This document shows, piece after piece, positions 44,213-52,300 of a DNA stretch of 64,000 nucleotides. The notes below the pieces were generated by a model, which was not told where the DNA came from, ran no database searches, and was given only the letters and a program-made list of their open reading frames with translations. Source of the stretch: Algoriphagus halophilus (GTDB lineage Bacteria; Bacteroidota; Bacteroidia; Cytophagales; Cyclobacteriaceae); the NCBI RefSeq assembly GCF_900129785.1, contig NZ_FSRC01000001.1:1798001-1862000 (forward strand), written 5' to 3'. The position numbers were made by a program, and so were the translations under genes. Each line of letters begins with the position of its first letter. The first letter of the stretch is position 1.

Positions 44213-44563
44213 TTAGATGCTGATGTCTTCATAACCACTTTTTATATGAGTGGAAATCATTTTGAAGCGTTTGTCAGCTTTGATCCAATGTTTTACATGA
44301 GCAGGTATTATGATGGCTTGACCTGTTTCTACCGTATTTAATTGATCATCAATCGTAATAGAAGCCTCCCCTTCAATAATTTCAATTAAATGGTCAAAGG
44401 GTGAATATTTAGCAGCTTGTATCTCTCCTAAATCAAAAGAAGAAAGTGAAACCGAACCGGTATTTTGACTCAGAATGGAGCGAGTGACCACTGATCCTGA
44501 AACATACTCGACTGAGTCTACCAATACATGAGGTAGAGACTTTTCAAAATCTGGGTGATCCAT
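44213..44563 (-). CDS. Cupin-domain protein
   Basis: A 116-residue single cupin barrel. The region YSPFDHLIEIIEGEASITID is a first cupin motif with a reduced metal set (only one His of the usual pair), and GQAIIIPAHVKHWIKA is the second motif with His residues retained. It may bind a metal or a small ligand, or act as a sensor. It is the second gene of the AraC-linked run, 36 bases after the 38-residue peptide gene and 17 before the 57-residue protein. Confidence 0.85.
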   Translation of the reverse strand: MDHPDFEKSLPHVLVDSVEYVSGSVVTRSILSQNTGSVSLSSFDLGEIQAAKYSPFDHLIEIIEGEASITIDDQLNTVETGQAIIIPAHVKHWIKADKRFKMISTHIKSGYEDISI

Positions 44564-44599
44564 GATGATTTAGGTTATAGATTGCAATAGATTAGACAA

Positions 44600-44716
44600 T
44601 TAGTCCATTTCTCTTTTTTGCTTTTTTTTAATGGACTTAGCTTCCCGTTTTTCTTTAAGGGTTTTCAAAGGAGCTTTTGATCCTGATTTATCCTTTCCAT
44701 TTTTATCTTTGGACAT
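44600..44716 (-). CDS. 38-residue highly basic peptide
   Basis: From ATG 44716 the minus strand encodes MSKDKNGKDKSGSKAPLKTL followed by a Lys/Arg/Glu-rich end (KEKREAKSIKKKQKREMD) and a stop at 44600. About 40 percent of residues are Lys or Arg. Tiny Lys-rich proteins starting MSKDK are frequent in Bacteroidota stress clusters. It is first in the run, directly downstream of the proposed AraC operator. Likely unstructured and nucleic-acid or membrane-surface binding (inference). Confidence 0.65.
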   Translation of the reverse strand: MSKDKNGKDKSGSKAPLKTLKEKREAKSIKKKQKREMD

Positions 44717-44801
44717 GGTCGTTTGTTTTGGTAAGGCCCACTTAACGAATACATGTTAGTAAAGCTCTATTACAAATTTCGCTCTAATCCCTTTAGGAAG
44801 T

Positions 44802-44834
44802 GTTACATCAAACTGTAGGATAGTTACATAAAAC
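44802..44834 (-). promoter_or_regulatory. Proposed AraC operator: two direct repeats 21 bp apart
   Basis: GTTACATCAAAC (44802-44813) and GTTACATAAAAC (44823-44834) match at 11 of 12 bases and start exactly 21 bp apart, two helical turns, the layout bound by AraC-type proteins. They lie in the 169-base gap between the AraC gene stop and the first gene of the run, about 86 bases upstream of that gene's ATG. No other pair was seen in the window. Confidence 0.6.
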
Positions 44835-44885
44835 CCACATTGGAGGGGTTCAGTCGGCTCAAACCAGCAGAATAGCTTAAACCAA

Positions 44886-45446
44886 CTAAATATTCTCTAA
44901 ATTTTTCTTTCGCTTATTTTTCAGGTTTTTATAAAAAGTAGGAGTCAATCCTGTGACTTTTTTAAATTGATTGGAAAGATGGGCGACACTACTGTAATGC
45001 ATTTTATAGGAAATTTCAGTCAGATTTAACTCATCATAGATCAGCAACTCCTTTACCTTTTCAATTTTATGAAGGATAATGAATTGTTGGATAGTAATCC
45101 CTTTTACCTCGGAAAAAATATTTGCCAAATAGGTATAATCATATCCTAAATGTTCGCTGATGTAATCTGAATAGTTAACCTTTGGAAGCTCGTCGGAATA
45201 ATGGATCATCTCAACGATGATGTTTTTAATCTTTTCTATGATGATACTTTTTTTATCATCCAGTAACTCCAATCCAGACTTTTTCAAGTTAGTTTTTAAT
45301 CTCAAGAGCTGCATCTCGCTTAGATCTTCCGCCAACTCGACCATCCCCAAATCCACAGTCATTGGATGAATCCCCAGTTTATGAAGCTCTTCTTTAACCA
45401 TCATTTTGCAGCGCAAACTGACCATGTATTTTATAAATAGCTTCAT
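44886..45446 (-). CDS. AraC-type regulator with HMA-like N-terminus
   Basis: A 186-residue regulator. The C-terminal half (about 85-180) is an AraC double helix-turn-helix (ELNLTEISYKMHYSSVAHLS, then QFKKVTGLTPTFYK). The N-terminal ~70 residues follow the beta-alpha-beta-beta-alpha-beta plan of heavy-metal-associated domains (IKYMVSLRCKMMVKEELHKL, then TVDLGMVEL), but the metal motif MxCxxC reads M8-V-S10-L-R-C13, so only one cysteine remains. It probably senses something other than a metal, or a thiol-reactive signal. It lies just upstream of, and co-directional with, the small-protein/GT14/desaturase run, which carries the likely operator. Confidence 0.85.
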   Translation of the reverse strand: MKLFIKYMVSLRCKMMVKEELHKLGIHPMTVDLGMVELAEDLSEMQLLRLKTNLKKSGLELLDDKKSIIIEKIKNIIVEMIHYSDELPKVNYSDYISEHLGYDYTYLANIFSEVKGITIQQFIILHKIEKVKELLIYDELNLTEISYKMHYSSVAHLSNQFKKVTGLTPTFYKNLKNKRKKNLENI

Positions 45447-45597
45447 AAGATTGTATCAAATGCTTAAAATCAAGCGGGTTTGCTTCAATAACAATTTATT
45501 TAAGGTAAGAATTCAATATTCAAGGCTTCGTTTTTATTTCATAGAGTAAGGTTCTAAACAATCATCAGGATCAGAGGGTTGACAAACATTCCATTTG

Positions 45598-45630
45598 AAT
45601 AAAAAAAGCGTTCCTTTGATCAGGAACGCT
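45598..45630 (-). terminator. Terminator of the aldo/keto reductase gene
   Basis: AGCGTTCCT (45607-45615) and AGGAACGCT (45622-45630) form a 9-bp stem with a 6-base loop; the minus strand then runs into seven T. It lies 22 bases past the stop. Confidence 0.88.
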
Positions 45631-45652
45631 CGTCATTTTTTCTTTCAAATTT

Positions 45653-46672
45653 TTACTTCCTATATGCGGACTGTCTCTCTACCATCCATCCTGGATATTG
45701 CTTTGGAAGTGGGCTTACTTTATCAATATTATCCAAATCAGCTTCCGTCAACTGAACTTCTGTGGAAGCTATATTTGCATGTAACTGATCTAAAGTTTTA
45801 GCTCCAATGATAGTACTGGTAATCCCAGGTTGTTGTCTCACCCATGCCAAAGCAACCTGAGCAATGCTCGCATCATGTACCTGTGCGATTCCTCCCATTA
45901 CGTCTACCAAATCATAAGCCTTCTCTTTATCAATAGGCGGAAAATCAAAATTCGCCCTTCTAGCTCCTGAATCGGCCCCTTCCCTGGTAAACTTACCTGT
46001 TAAGAATCCTCCTGCGAGTGGGCTCCAAGGAAAAATCGCCAAATTATGGTCTAGAGCCATTGGAACCAATTCATGCTCAATATCCCTACTTATCGCTGCA
46101 TAATAATATTGAAGACCGATGAATTTATGATAGCCATTATACTGAGCAATTGCCTGAGCTTTTGCTACCATCCATGCTGGCCAATTACATATTGAGATGT
46201 ACCTAACTTTCCCTGATTCTACAATATCATTCAGTGCACGAACCGTTTCCTCCAATGAAGTTGCTGGATCTACCCCATGCACATATAATATATCCACATA
46301 ATCCAACTGCAAACGTTTTAAACTTGCCTCTACAGAATTAAAAATATGATAGCGAGATAATCCGGTACTATTCGGTTTGTCATTCATTCTTGCTAATACC
46401 TTGGTAGCAATCACTATTTCATCTCTTGGAACTTTCAGATCAATTAAACCCTGACCTAATAGTTGTTCGGATTGTCCATAGGAATACACATTCGCTGTGT
46501 CAATAAAATTAATGCCCGAGTCCACTACCGCCGAAAGCATATCGTTTACTTCCTTTTGCTGAAGTTTTCCAATTTGATCCCACATCCCTGCATCCTGTCC
46601 TCCAAAAGTCATGGTTCCAAAACATAATTCAGATACCAGTAAACCCGTATTACCAATTAAATTGTATTTCAT
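45653..46672 (-). CDS. Aldo/keto reductase
   Basis: A 339-residue NADPH-dependent (beta/alpha)8 oxidoreductase of the YakC/voltage-gated-K-channel-beta-like group. The catalytic tetrad is D58, Y63, K91 and H132 (NFIDTANVYSYGQ, IATKV, LYVHG). It would reduce aldehydes or ketones; the physiological substrate is unknown. Monocistronic, with its own terminator and divergent from the sulfite dehydrogenase pair. Confidence 0.93.
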   Translation of the reverse strand: MKYNLIGNTGLLVSELCFGTMTFGGQDAGMWDQIGKLQQKEVNDMLSAVVDSGINFIDTANVYSYGQSEQLLGQGLIDLKVPRDEIVIATKVLARMNDKPNSTGLSRYHIFNSVEASLKRLQLDYVDILYVHGVDPATSLEETVRALNDIVESGKVRYISICNWPAWMVAKAQAIAQYNGYHKFIGLQYYYAAISRDIEHELVPMALDHNLAIFPWSPLAGGFLTGKFTREGADSGARRANFDFPPIDKEKAYDLVDVMGGIAQVHDASIAQVALAWVRQQPGITSTIIGAKTLDQLHANIASTEVQLTEADLDNIDKVSPLPKQYPGWMVERQSAYRK

Positions 46673-46907
46673 AAGTATTGGTGTTTTTTATTAAAAATAG
46701 ATAGAATAGATAGATAAATAAAGAACAGGCTACCTCTTAAAACAGTTTCTTGTTCTTGGAGGAAATTCTAATTTCTTTATCCCATTTTCTTGCTTAATTT
46801 ATTAGGATTAACAAGTCATTTAATATAAAGCCCATTTCAATTTTTTGCGAAACTTATTTCCAGTCATTTATTTCAATAAAAAACACCATCTAGCCCAATT
46901 TTATCCG

Positions 46908-48176
46908 ATGTCAAAAGCTGACGTAACCAAAAGCCTACAGTCTCCCAATCATTCTTTGCAAGGAAGAAGAGGGTTCTTGAAAAAAAGTATCCTCGCTTCT
47001 ATAGCAGCCACCTTAGGAGCAGAAATCGTGCATGCTTCGAAGATACCTGAAGGGTATATTCCCCTTGGAGTATCCATGCAATCCAACCCCATGGAAGGTA
47101 AAAATGAGGAAATGGTTATTCGGAATGAACTTCCTTGGAATGTAGAAGCGAAACCGCATTTATTGGACGATTCCATTACTCCATTTGATAAAATTTTTAT
47201 TCGAAACAATGGAATCATGCCTGAGGAAGTGGATGCAGCCAATTGGACCTTGACTATTGGTGGAGAATCGGCTGAACAAGAAAAAACGTATACGATTGCA
47301 GATCTTAAAAAGAACTTCAAATCTTATACCTACCAACTGGTTCTGGAATGTGGTGGAAATGGTCGGGCAGGGTTCTATCCTCCTGCTTCTGGCAACCAAT
47401 GGGAAGAGGGAGCAGTGTATTGTTCAGAATGGACGGGGGTTCGTCTTAAGGATGTCTTGCAAGACGTGGGCATCAAATCAGACGCGATTTATATTGGGTA
47501 TTATGGTGCGGACAAACATTTAAATGGAAAACCTGATGAGGTGGTAATTTCTAGAGGTGTTCCTCTTGCTAAAGCATTACAAGATGAGACATTGATTGCA
47601 TGGTCATTGAATGGGAAAGATATTCCATTACCTCATGGCTCTCCGCTTAGGCTGGTATGTGGAGGTTGGCCTGCTTCTGCTTCGGGTAAATGGCTTCATA
47701 AATTGGTGGTCAGAAATCAAGTTCATGATGGACCAAAGATGATGGGAGATGCTTATAGAGTACCCGCGTATCCTGTTGCACCTGGTCAAAAAGTTCCGGA
47801 TGAGGATATGAGAATCATTGAATCCATGCCAGTCAAATCCTTAATCACCTATCCAAAATCAGGGGCCATGTTTGGCTTGGAAAAAAAATTACAGGTAAGA
47901 GGTAAAGCTTGGGCAGGTGAACTGCAAGTATCTTCGATGGAAGTATCTACTGATTTTGGGGCTACTTGGAAAAAATGTGCCTTGAAAGCCCCTGCCAATC
48001 GACTGGCATGGCAGGAATGGTCTGTGGAACTATCCTTTCCCAAAAAGGGCTATTATGAAATTTGGGCAAAGGCTACGGATAGCGAGGGAACTGCACAACC
48101 GATGGTAATCCCCGGATGGAACCCCAAAGGATACCTAAATAATGCTTGCCATAGAATTGCTGTAAAAGTTAGCTAA
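46908..48176 (+). CDS. Sulfite dehydrogenase molybdopterin subunit (SorA/SoxC-like)
   Basis: Start at ATG 46908 (MSKADVTKSL; 422 residues); the earlier ATG at 46845 would add residues before the signal. A Tat signal (GRRGFLKK, 19-26) precedes a sulfite-oxidase fold. C148 in VLECGGNGR is the molybdenum-ligating cysteine. The conserved GxNQWExGAV and PLPHGSPLRLV blocks are present, and the C-terminal part (about 290-420) is the Mo-oxidoreductase dimerisation domain. It oxidises sulfite to sulfate in the periplasm. The downstream gene, 5 bases away, encodes a c-type cytochrome, giving a SorAB-like pair. Confidence 0.92.
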   Translation: MSKADVTKSLQSPNHSLQGRRGFLKKSILASIAATLGAEIVHASKIPEGYIPLGVSMQSNPMEGKNEEMVIRNELPWNVEAKPHLLDDSITPFDKIFIRNNGIMPEEVDAANWTLTIGGESAEQEKTYTIADLKKNFKSYTYQLVLECGGNGRAGFYPPASGNQWEEGAVYCSEWTGVRLKDVLQDVGIKSDAIYIGYYGADKHLNGKPDEVVISRGVPLAKALQDETLIAWSLNGKDIPLPHGSPLRLVCGGWPASASGKWLHKLVVRNQVHDGPKMMGDAYRVPAYPVAPGQKVPDEDMRIIESMPVKSLITYPKSGAMFGLEKKLQVRGKAWAGELQVSSMEVSTDFGATWKKCALKAPANRLAWQEWSVELSFPKKGYYEIWAKATDSEGTAQPMVIPGWNPKGYLNNACHRIAVKVS

Positions 48177-48181
48177 GAGAG

Positions 48182-48676
48182 ATGAAAGATCATTCCACCA
48201 AACCATCGCAAGATCAAAGACATTTGTTTAAGGGCATTATCAGAGGAGTCATCGCACTAATTTTCTTGATCCTAATCATAACAGGAGGGATTTTATACTT
48301 GACATTGTCCAATGGCCCCACTCCTACTTTACAAACTATAGATACCAATAATGAATCTCCTATTCTTGCTTCTGGTATTGGCCAATTTGTCGAGGGTAAG
48401 GATGTAGAAACCGGTTTAGTGGAAGGTGATGGTTTTGAACTTGTCAAAGCCAACTGTACTTCCTGCCATTCCAGTTCTTTGATCCTTCAAAATCGGTTTA
48501 CTCGGGAAGGATGGAAAGTCAAAATTGAGTGGATGCAAGCAACGCAAGGATTATGGGATCTAGGAAATAATGAGTCACTGATCTTAGACTATTTAGCGGC
48601 AAACTATGCTCCAGAAGCTTATGTGGGGCGAAGAGCACCTTTAAAGGATATAGAGTGGTATGAATTAAAGGAGTAA
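48182..48676 (+). CDS. Membrane-anchored monoheme cytochrome c, SorB-like
   Basis: A 164-residue protein with an N-terminal anchor helix (about 18-42) and a small c-type cytochrome domain. The heme motif is CTSCH (92-96), and M118 (EWMQATQGLW) is a likely axial ligand. Starting 5 bases after the sulfite dehydrogenase, it is almost certainly its electron acceptor, passing electrons on to a terminal oxidase. The fit with SorB is by context and domain; the sequence is short. Confidence 0.88.
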   Translation: MKDHSTKPSQDQRHLFKGIIRGVIALIFLILIITGGILYLTLSNGPTPTLQTIDTNNESPILASGIGQFVEGKDVETGLVEGDGFELVKANCTSCHSSSLILQNRFTREGWKVKIEWMQATQGLWDLGNNESLILDYLAANYAPEAYVGRRAPLKDIEWYELKE

Positions 48677-48821
48677 GCAATTACTTGATGAAAATTTTTG
48701 ATGACTTTTGAGTCAAAGATTTAGTTTTAATATAACTTTTTTAATATTAGCAAAATACAATTTTTTATAATTAGATTAGAGGTAATACATTTTATATTGT
48801 ACCACCTACTTTATACTAGTT

Positions 48822-49526
48822 ATGAAAAACATTCAACCAAAAATTCTCTCATTCCTTTTTCTAATTTTTATTTGTTTTAGTGCCTGTGAAGGACCCGAGG
48901 GTCCTCAGGGTATAAAAGGAGACACTGGTGAAACTGGAGCCATAGGTCCACAAGGAGCGACAGGGGCCGCCGGTCAGCAAGGTCCTCAAGGTGAACAAGG
49001 ACCTCAGGGCGAGCAGGGTCCTCAGGGTGAGCAAGGTCCTCAAGGAGAACCGGGTACACCTGCACAAGTAATTTATTCAGACTGGATTACTGTCAAGAAA
49101 ACTGATTGGACCTTCATTCCAGCAGGTACTTATCCGTTTTTGACTCCAGCAAAACCAGGAAGGTATGTAGATATTCTATCCTCAAATTTTACTTCTAGCG
49201 TGGTAAATAATGGGATCGTACTTGTTTACGCAAAGTTTTGTCAAAACTCCTGGATGCCAGATGAAATAACGGCATTACCATTTGATATGTATTACGATGC
49301 TGGTACTTGGGATTACTTATTCCATACCATGGATACTGGCTTATTAAGACTGTATATCCTACATAAGGGAACTAGACCTGCTCCTGATAACCAAATAATT
49401 TCACTTTGTGACAATCAATTCCGATATGTCATCATCCCAGGCGTGATTCCAGGTGGAAGGCTAAACCCTGAAGTGGATTATAGCAATTATGAGGAAACCA
49501 TGAAGTATTTCAATATCCCTTTGTAA
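48822..49526 (+). CDS. Collagen-like (Gly-X-Y) repeat lipoprotein
   Basis: A 234-residue lipoprotein (lipobox FSAC, Cys22). Residues 24-80 are 19 uninterrupted Gly-X-Y triplets (such as [12 protein letters not shown]), able to form a collagen-like triple helix. Residues about 85-234 are a separate globular domain ([36 protein letters not shown]), probably all-beta, as found behind short collagen stalks in Bacteroidota lipoproteins. It should be a trimeric surface protein. No adjacent gene gives a role. The globular domain is unrecognised. Confidence 0.88.
   Translation: MKNIQPKILSFLFLIFICFSACEGPEGPQGIKGDTGETGAIGPQGATGAAGQQGPQGEQGPQGEQGPQGEQGPQGEPGTPAQVIYSDWITVKKTDWTFIPAGTYPFLTPAKPGRYVDILSSNFTSSVVNNGIVLVYAKFCQNSWMPDEITALPFDMYYDAGTWDYLFHTMDTGLLRLYILHKGTRPAPDNQIISLCDNQFRYVIIPGVIPGGRLNPEVDYSNYEETMKYFNIPL
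48981..49052 (+). repeat. Four 18-bp coding repeats
   Basis: Units start at 48981, 48999, 49017 and 49035; the third reads GGTCCTCAGGGTGAGCAA. Each encodes GPQGEQ or GPQGEP. Copies differ mostly at third codon positions (CAA/CAG, GGT/GGA/GGC), so the protein pattern is kept while the DNA varies. Confidence 0.85.
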
Positions 49527-49544
49527 TCTCCTTTGCCTTTTTCC

Positions 49545-49590
49545 TAAAAAAACAAACCTCCCAACCTGTATAAAACCGGATTGGGAGGTT
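49545..49590 (-). terminator. Terminator of the GMC dehydrogenase operon
   Basis: AACCTCCCAA (49555-49564) and TTGGGAGGTT (49581-49590) form a 10-bp stem with a 16-base loop; the minus strand then has GTTTGTTTTTTT. It lies 28 bases past the stop at 49618 and may also serve the convergent collagen-like gene. Confidence 0.85.
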
Positions 49591-49617
49591 GTTCAATTAG
49601 CAAATTTGATATTGATT

Positions 49618-50325
49618 TTATCCTATCAAATTACCAGCTTCATCCCATTGAGCCACTACTCCACGCTCTTCAGGTTTGAGGTATATGGGAATGTATTTTT
49701 CATCTAGTTTTAAGCCATGCTTGTCCATCACCTCTTGTGGTACCCCATCCCAGACATTGGGTTGATTTCCTTTATATCCGATATAATCCCAACCAGCTTG
49801 TGTAGAAAAATAGCCAGAACAGGTCAGATTTCTCAATAGATTGAACCACCTAACTCCTCCTTGATATTCCTCTGAAGCCCTATCCGGCCAAGCCACCAGG
49901 TCCACGATTTCCAATACTTGACTTTCGGTAAGTTCATTGAATGGTTTGCCAAATTTTTCGTCAGACTCAAAATCCAACCACATCAATCCTCCTCGCATTC
50001 TGGTTTGATTACCCGGTTGGTCCTTCATCATAAACTCCATAAAGTCCACTACCCCTACTTCTGTTGCCGAAGGAGATTCGGAATCTTTGGGCAAAATGAT
50101 ATCCACTAAGGTGCTTAATTTCCTGCGTTCATCCTGGGTGAAAAAAGTCTCCGATAACAATTCCTGATCCCGCTGTATTTCTTCTTCAGTTCTCCCTCCA
50201 ATGGTTCCTCCCTCCAGTAAATGCACCTGAGGCATTGCCTGCTCTTCTGGTGAGCATCCAGTCAAGATCAAACCAGTACCAAGTGAACCGGTAAAAAGTA
50301 GCTTTAAGTTTTCTCTTCTGTTCAT
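49618..50325 (-). CDS. Gluconate 2-dehydrogenase subunit 3-family lipoprotein
   Basis: A 235-residue protein with twin arginines (RR, 3-4) and a lipobox LTGC (Cys24), so Tat export and lipid anchoring are likely. The domain at about 55-200 (FFTQDERRKLSTLVDIILPK) is typical of the small gamma subunit of membrane-bound gluconate or sugar dehydrogenases. It starts 3 bases after the GMC flavoprotein gene. It probably escorts the large subunit through Tat and holds the complex to the membrane. Confidence 0.9.
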   Translation of the reverse strand: MNRRENLKLLFTGSLGTGLILTGCSPEEQAMPQVHLLEGGTIGGRTEEEIQRDQELLSETFFTQDERRKLSTLVDIILPKDSESPSATEVGVVDFMEFMMKDQPGNQTRMRGGLMWLDFESDEKFGKPFNELTESQVLEIVDLVAWPDRASEEYQGGVRWFNLLRNLTCSGYFSTQAGWDYIGYKGNQPNVWDGVPQEVMDKHGLKLDEKYIPIYLKPEERGVVAQWDEAGNLIG

Positions 50326-50328
50326 GGC

Positions 50329-52071
50329 CTAGATATTTTTCTTTTTTAACTGATCAATAATATAATCGGAAGTTCTCCAGCTCAAGGCCAGAATCGTCCA
50401 CGTCGGGTTTTTATCTGCCTGGGAAACAAATGGCCCTGCATCTACTACAAATAGGTTATCACAGTCGTGGGACTGGCAGTTGGAATTGAGCACAGATGTT
50501 TTAGGATCATTCCCCATTCTTACCGTTCCTACTTCATGAATAATTCTTCCAGGAGCTGCCAAGCCATATTGTGTTTCAGGGCCCTGTTTCTTACCCAATA
50601 GGATGGCCCCTGCATTGGTCAAAATCTCTTCAAATGTATCTTGCATATGTTTGGCCTGCTTGATTTCCTGATCTGTCCAATTGTAATGAAAGCGAAGTAC
50701 AGGGATACCATATTTGTCTACAGTATCTGGGTCAATCTCACAGTAATTGTCATACCGAGGAACGCTCTCTCCTCTTCCTGCCATCCCAATTCTTGCTCCA
50801 TAGAGAGTCCGCACGTCCTTTTTCAAACCTTCACCATAGCCTCCTCCTTCTTTGGGGTTCCCGAATTCATCCTTCAGGTATTTACGCATGGAATCCATCC
50901 CTGATCCTTCCCCATACCCAGGTTGACTCATTCCTCCTCCATATTCGATATGGTACCCCCTTGCAAAGTCCAGCTTCTGATTATCCAACCACCAAGGAGT
51001 ATACATATGCATTCCTCCAACTCCATCTTCATTGTAGCGATCTCTACCAAATAGGGCAGGTAGAATCCCGGACCTACTGGCACCGGTAGAATCATGCAGG
51101 TATCTTCCCAAAACCCCCGAGTCACCTCCAATCCCGTTGGGATAAGTCTTTGATTTGGAATTCATCATGATTCTGGCAGATTCGCAAGCAGATGCACCCA
51201 AGACCACTACTCTGGATCTCAATTTGTATTCTTTCATATCCTGTTTGCTCACAAAAGAAACCCCAGTGGCTTTTCCTTCCTCATTGGTAGTAACTTTCCG
51301 AACCATGGAATGGGTATACAAATCCACCTTTCCTTTTTTCATAGCTGGATGGACCAGACAAGTACCAGCCGAGAAATCTGCATAGACCTGACAGGCACGG
51401 TTACATTGACGACAGAAAAAACAAACTCCTCGCTCATTATTGATCGGACGGGTCAGCATGGAAAGTCGCCCTGGAATCATCGGGATATTGGCCTTGTCAG
51501 CTCCCTTTTTAATGAACAGTTCGTGTAACCTGGGTTTGGGAGGAGGAAGAAAAAAACCATCAGGTTCATTATAAATACCCTCTTTTGAACCAAATACACC
51601 TATCAATTGGTCTACTTTATCGTAATAGGGCTTCAAGTCATCATAACCGATCGGCCAATCATCCCCCAGTCCATCAATACTCGCTCTTTTAAAATCGTTA
51701 GGACCGAATCGAAGCGAAATCCTCCCCCAGTGATTGGTTCTTCCTCCCACCATTCTAGACCGGAACCAGTCAAATTGAGTTCCGTTTTTTCTTGTATAAG
51801 GTTCCCCTTCCATTTCCCATCCACCGATGGCAGCATCAAAATCACCAAAAGGCCTAATCTGTGTCCCTGCCCCTCTTCTCGGGGATTCCCAAGGTGGTCG
51901 CAATTGGGTTCTATCTTCTTCCTTGGCAGGATCAAAATCTCCACCGGCCTCAACCACCGCTACCGTAAGCCCTGCTTCTGATAAAATTTTGGAGGCCATT
52001 CCACCTCCCGCTCCAGATCCCACAATGATCACATCATAGGCTTCTGTAGTTGATTTGATTTGTAAACTCAT
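50329..52071 (-). CDS. GMC-family FAD-dependent dehydrogenase (large subunit)
   Basis: A 580-residue flavoprotein. The FAD-binding motif VGSGAGGG (17-24) and the family block MVGGRTNHWGRISLR are clear. The C-terminal GPFVSQADKNPTWTILALSWR carries the NPT active-site motif and an earlier His in IIHEVGTVRMG is a catalytic candidate. A cysteine motif at C217, C220, C223 and C227 (CFFCRQCNRAC) lies where FAD-glucose dehydrogenases of the gamma-alpha type hold their iron-sulfur centre, so electrons probably leave by that cluster rather than to oxygen. It pairs with the small subunit 3 bases on. No signal of its own, so it should hitch-hike on the Tat signal of the partner. Substrate (a sugar or polyol) unknown. 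Confidence 0.9.
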   Translation of the reverse strand: MSLQIKSTTEAYDVIIVGSGAGGGMASKILSEAGLTVAVVEAGGDFDPAKEEDRTQLRPPWESPRRGAGTQIRPFGDFDAAIGGWEMEGEPYTRKNGTQFDWFRSRMVGGRTNHWGRISLRFGPNDFKRASIDGLGDDWPIGYDDLKPYYDKVDQLIGVFGSKEGIYNEPDGFFLPPPKPRLHELFIKKGADKANIPMIPGRLSMLTRPINNERGVCFFCRQCNRACQVYADFSAGTCLVHPAMKKGKVDLYTHSMVRKVTTNEEGKATGVSFVSKQDMKEYKLRSRVVVLGASACESARIMMNSKSKTYPNGIGGDSGVLGRYLHDSTGASRSGILPALFGRDRYNEDGVGGMHMYTPWWLDNQKLDFARGYHIEYGGGMSQPGYGEGSGMDSMRKYLKDEFGNPKEGGGYGEGLKKDVRTLYGARIGMAGRGESVPRYDNYCEIDPDTVDKYGIPVLRFHYNWTDQEIKQAKHMQDTFEEILTNAGAILLGKKQGPETQYGLAAPGRIIHEVGTVRMGNDPKTSVLNSNCQSHDCDNLFVVDAGPFVSQADKNPTWTILALSWRTSDYIIDQLKKKNI

Positions 52072-52300
52072 ACTATTTTAGTCTTATCGTTGGGTGTATG
52101 TTAAAAAACTGATACAAAACCCTTTCTTATTCCTTTTCAAAGCATTAGAAAAGATTCCTTCTAGTAATATGACTATAATTTAGCTGAGTTTTGAATTTTT
52201 TGCCTGTTTGGTTTTATTATTAGCTAAACGGTTAGGTGTGCATTTATGAGTGCCATACGCTTAACTATTAAAATTGAAATTGAAAAATTGAGTGGGAGAT

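Noticed and set aside
48861..49067. Antisense frames over the collagen-like repeats
   Set aside because: They only mirror the Gly-Pro-Gln repeats, giving Leu/Arg/Thr-rich periodic translations, and lie inside a well-supported gene.
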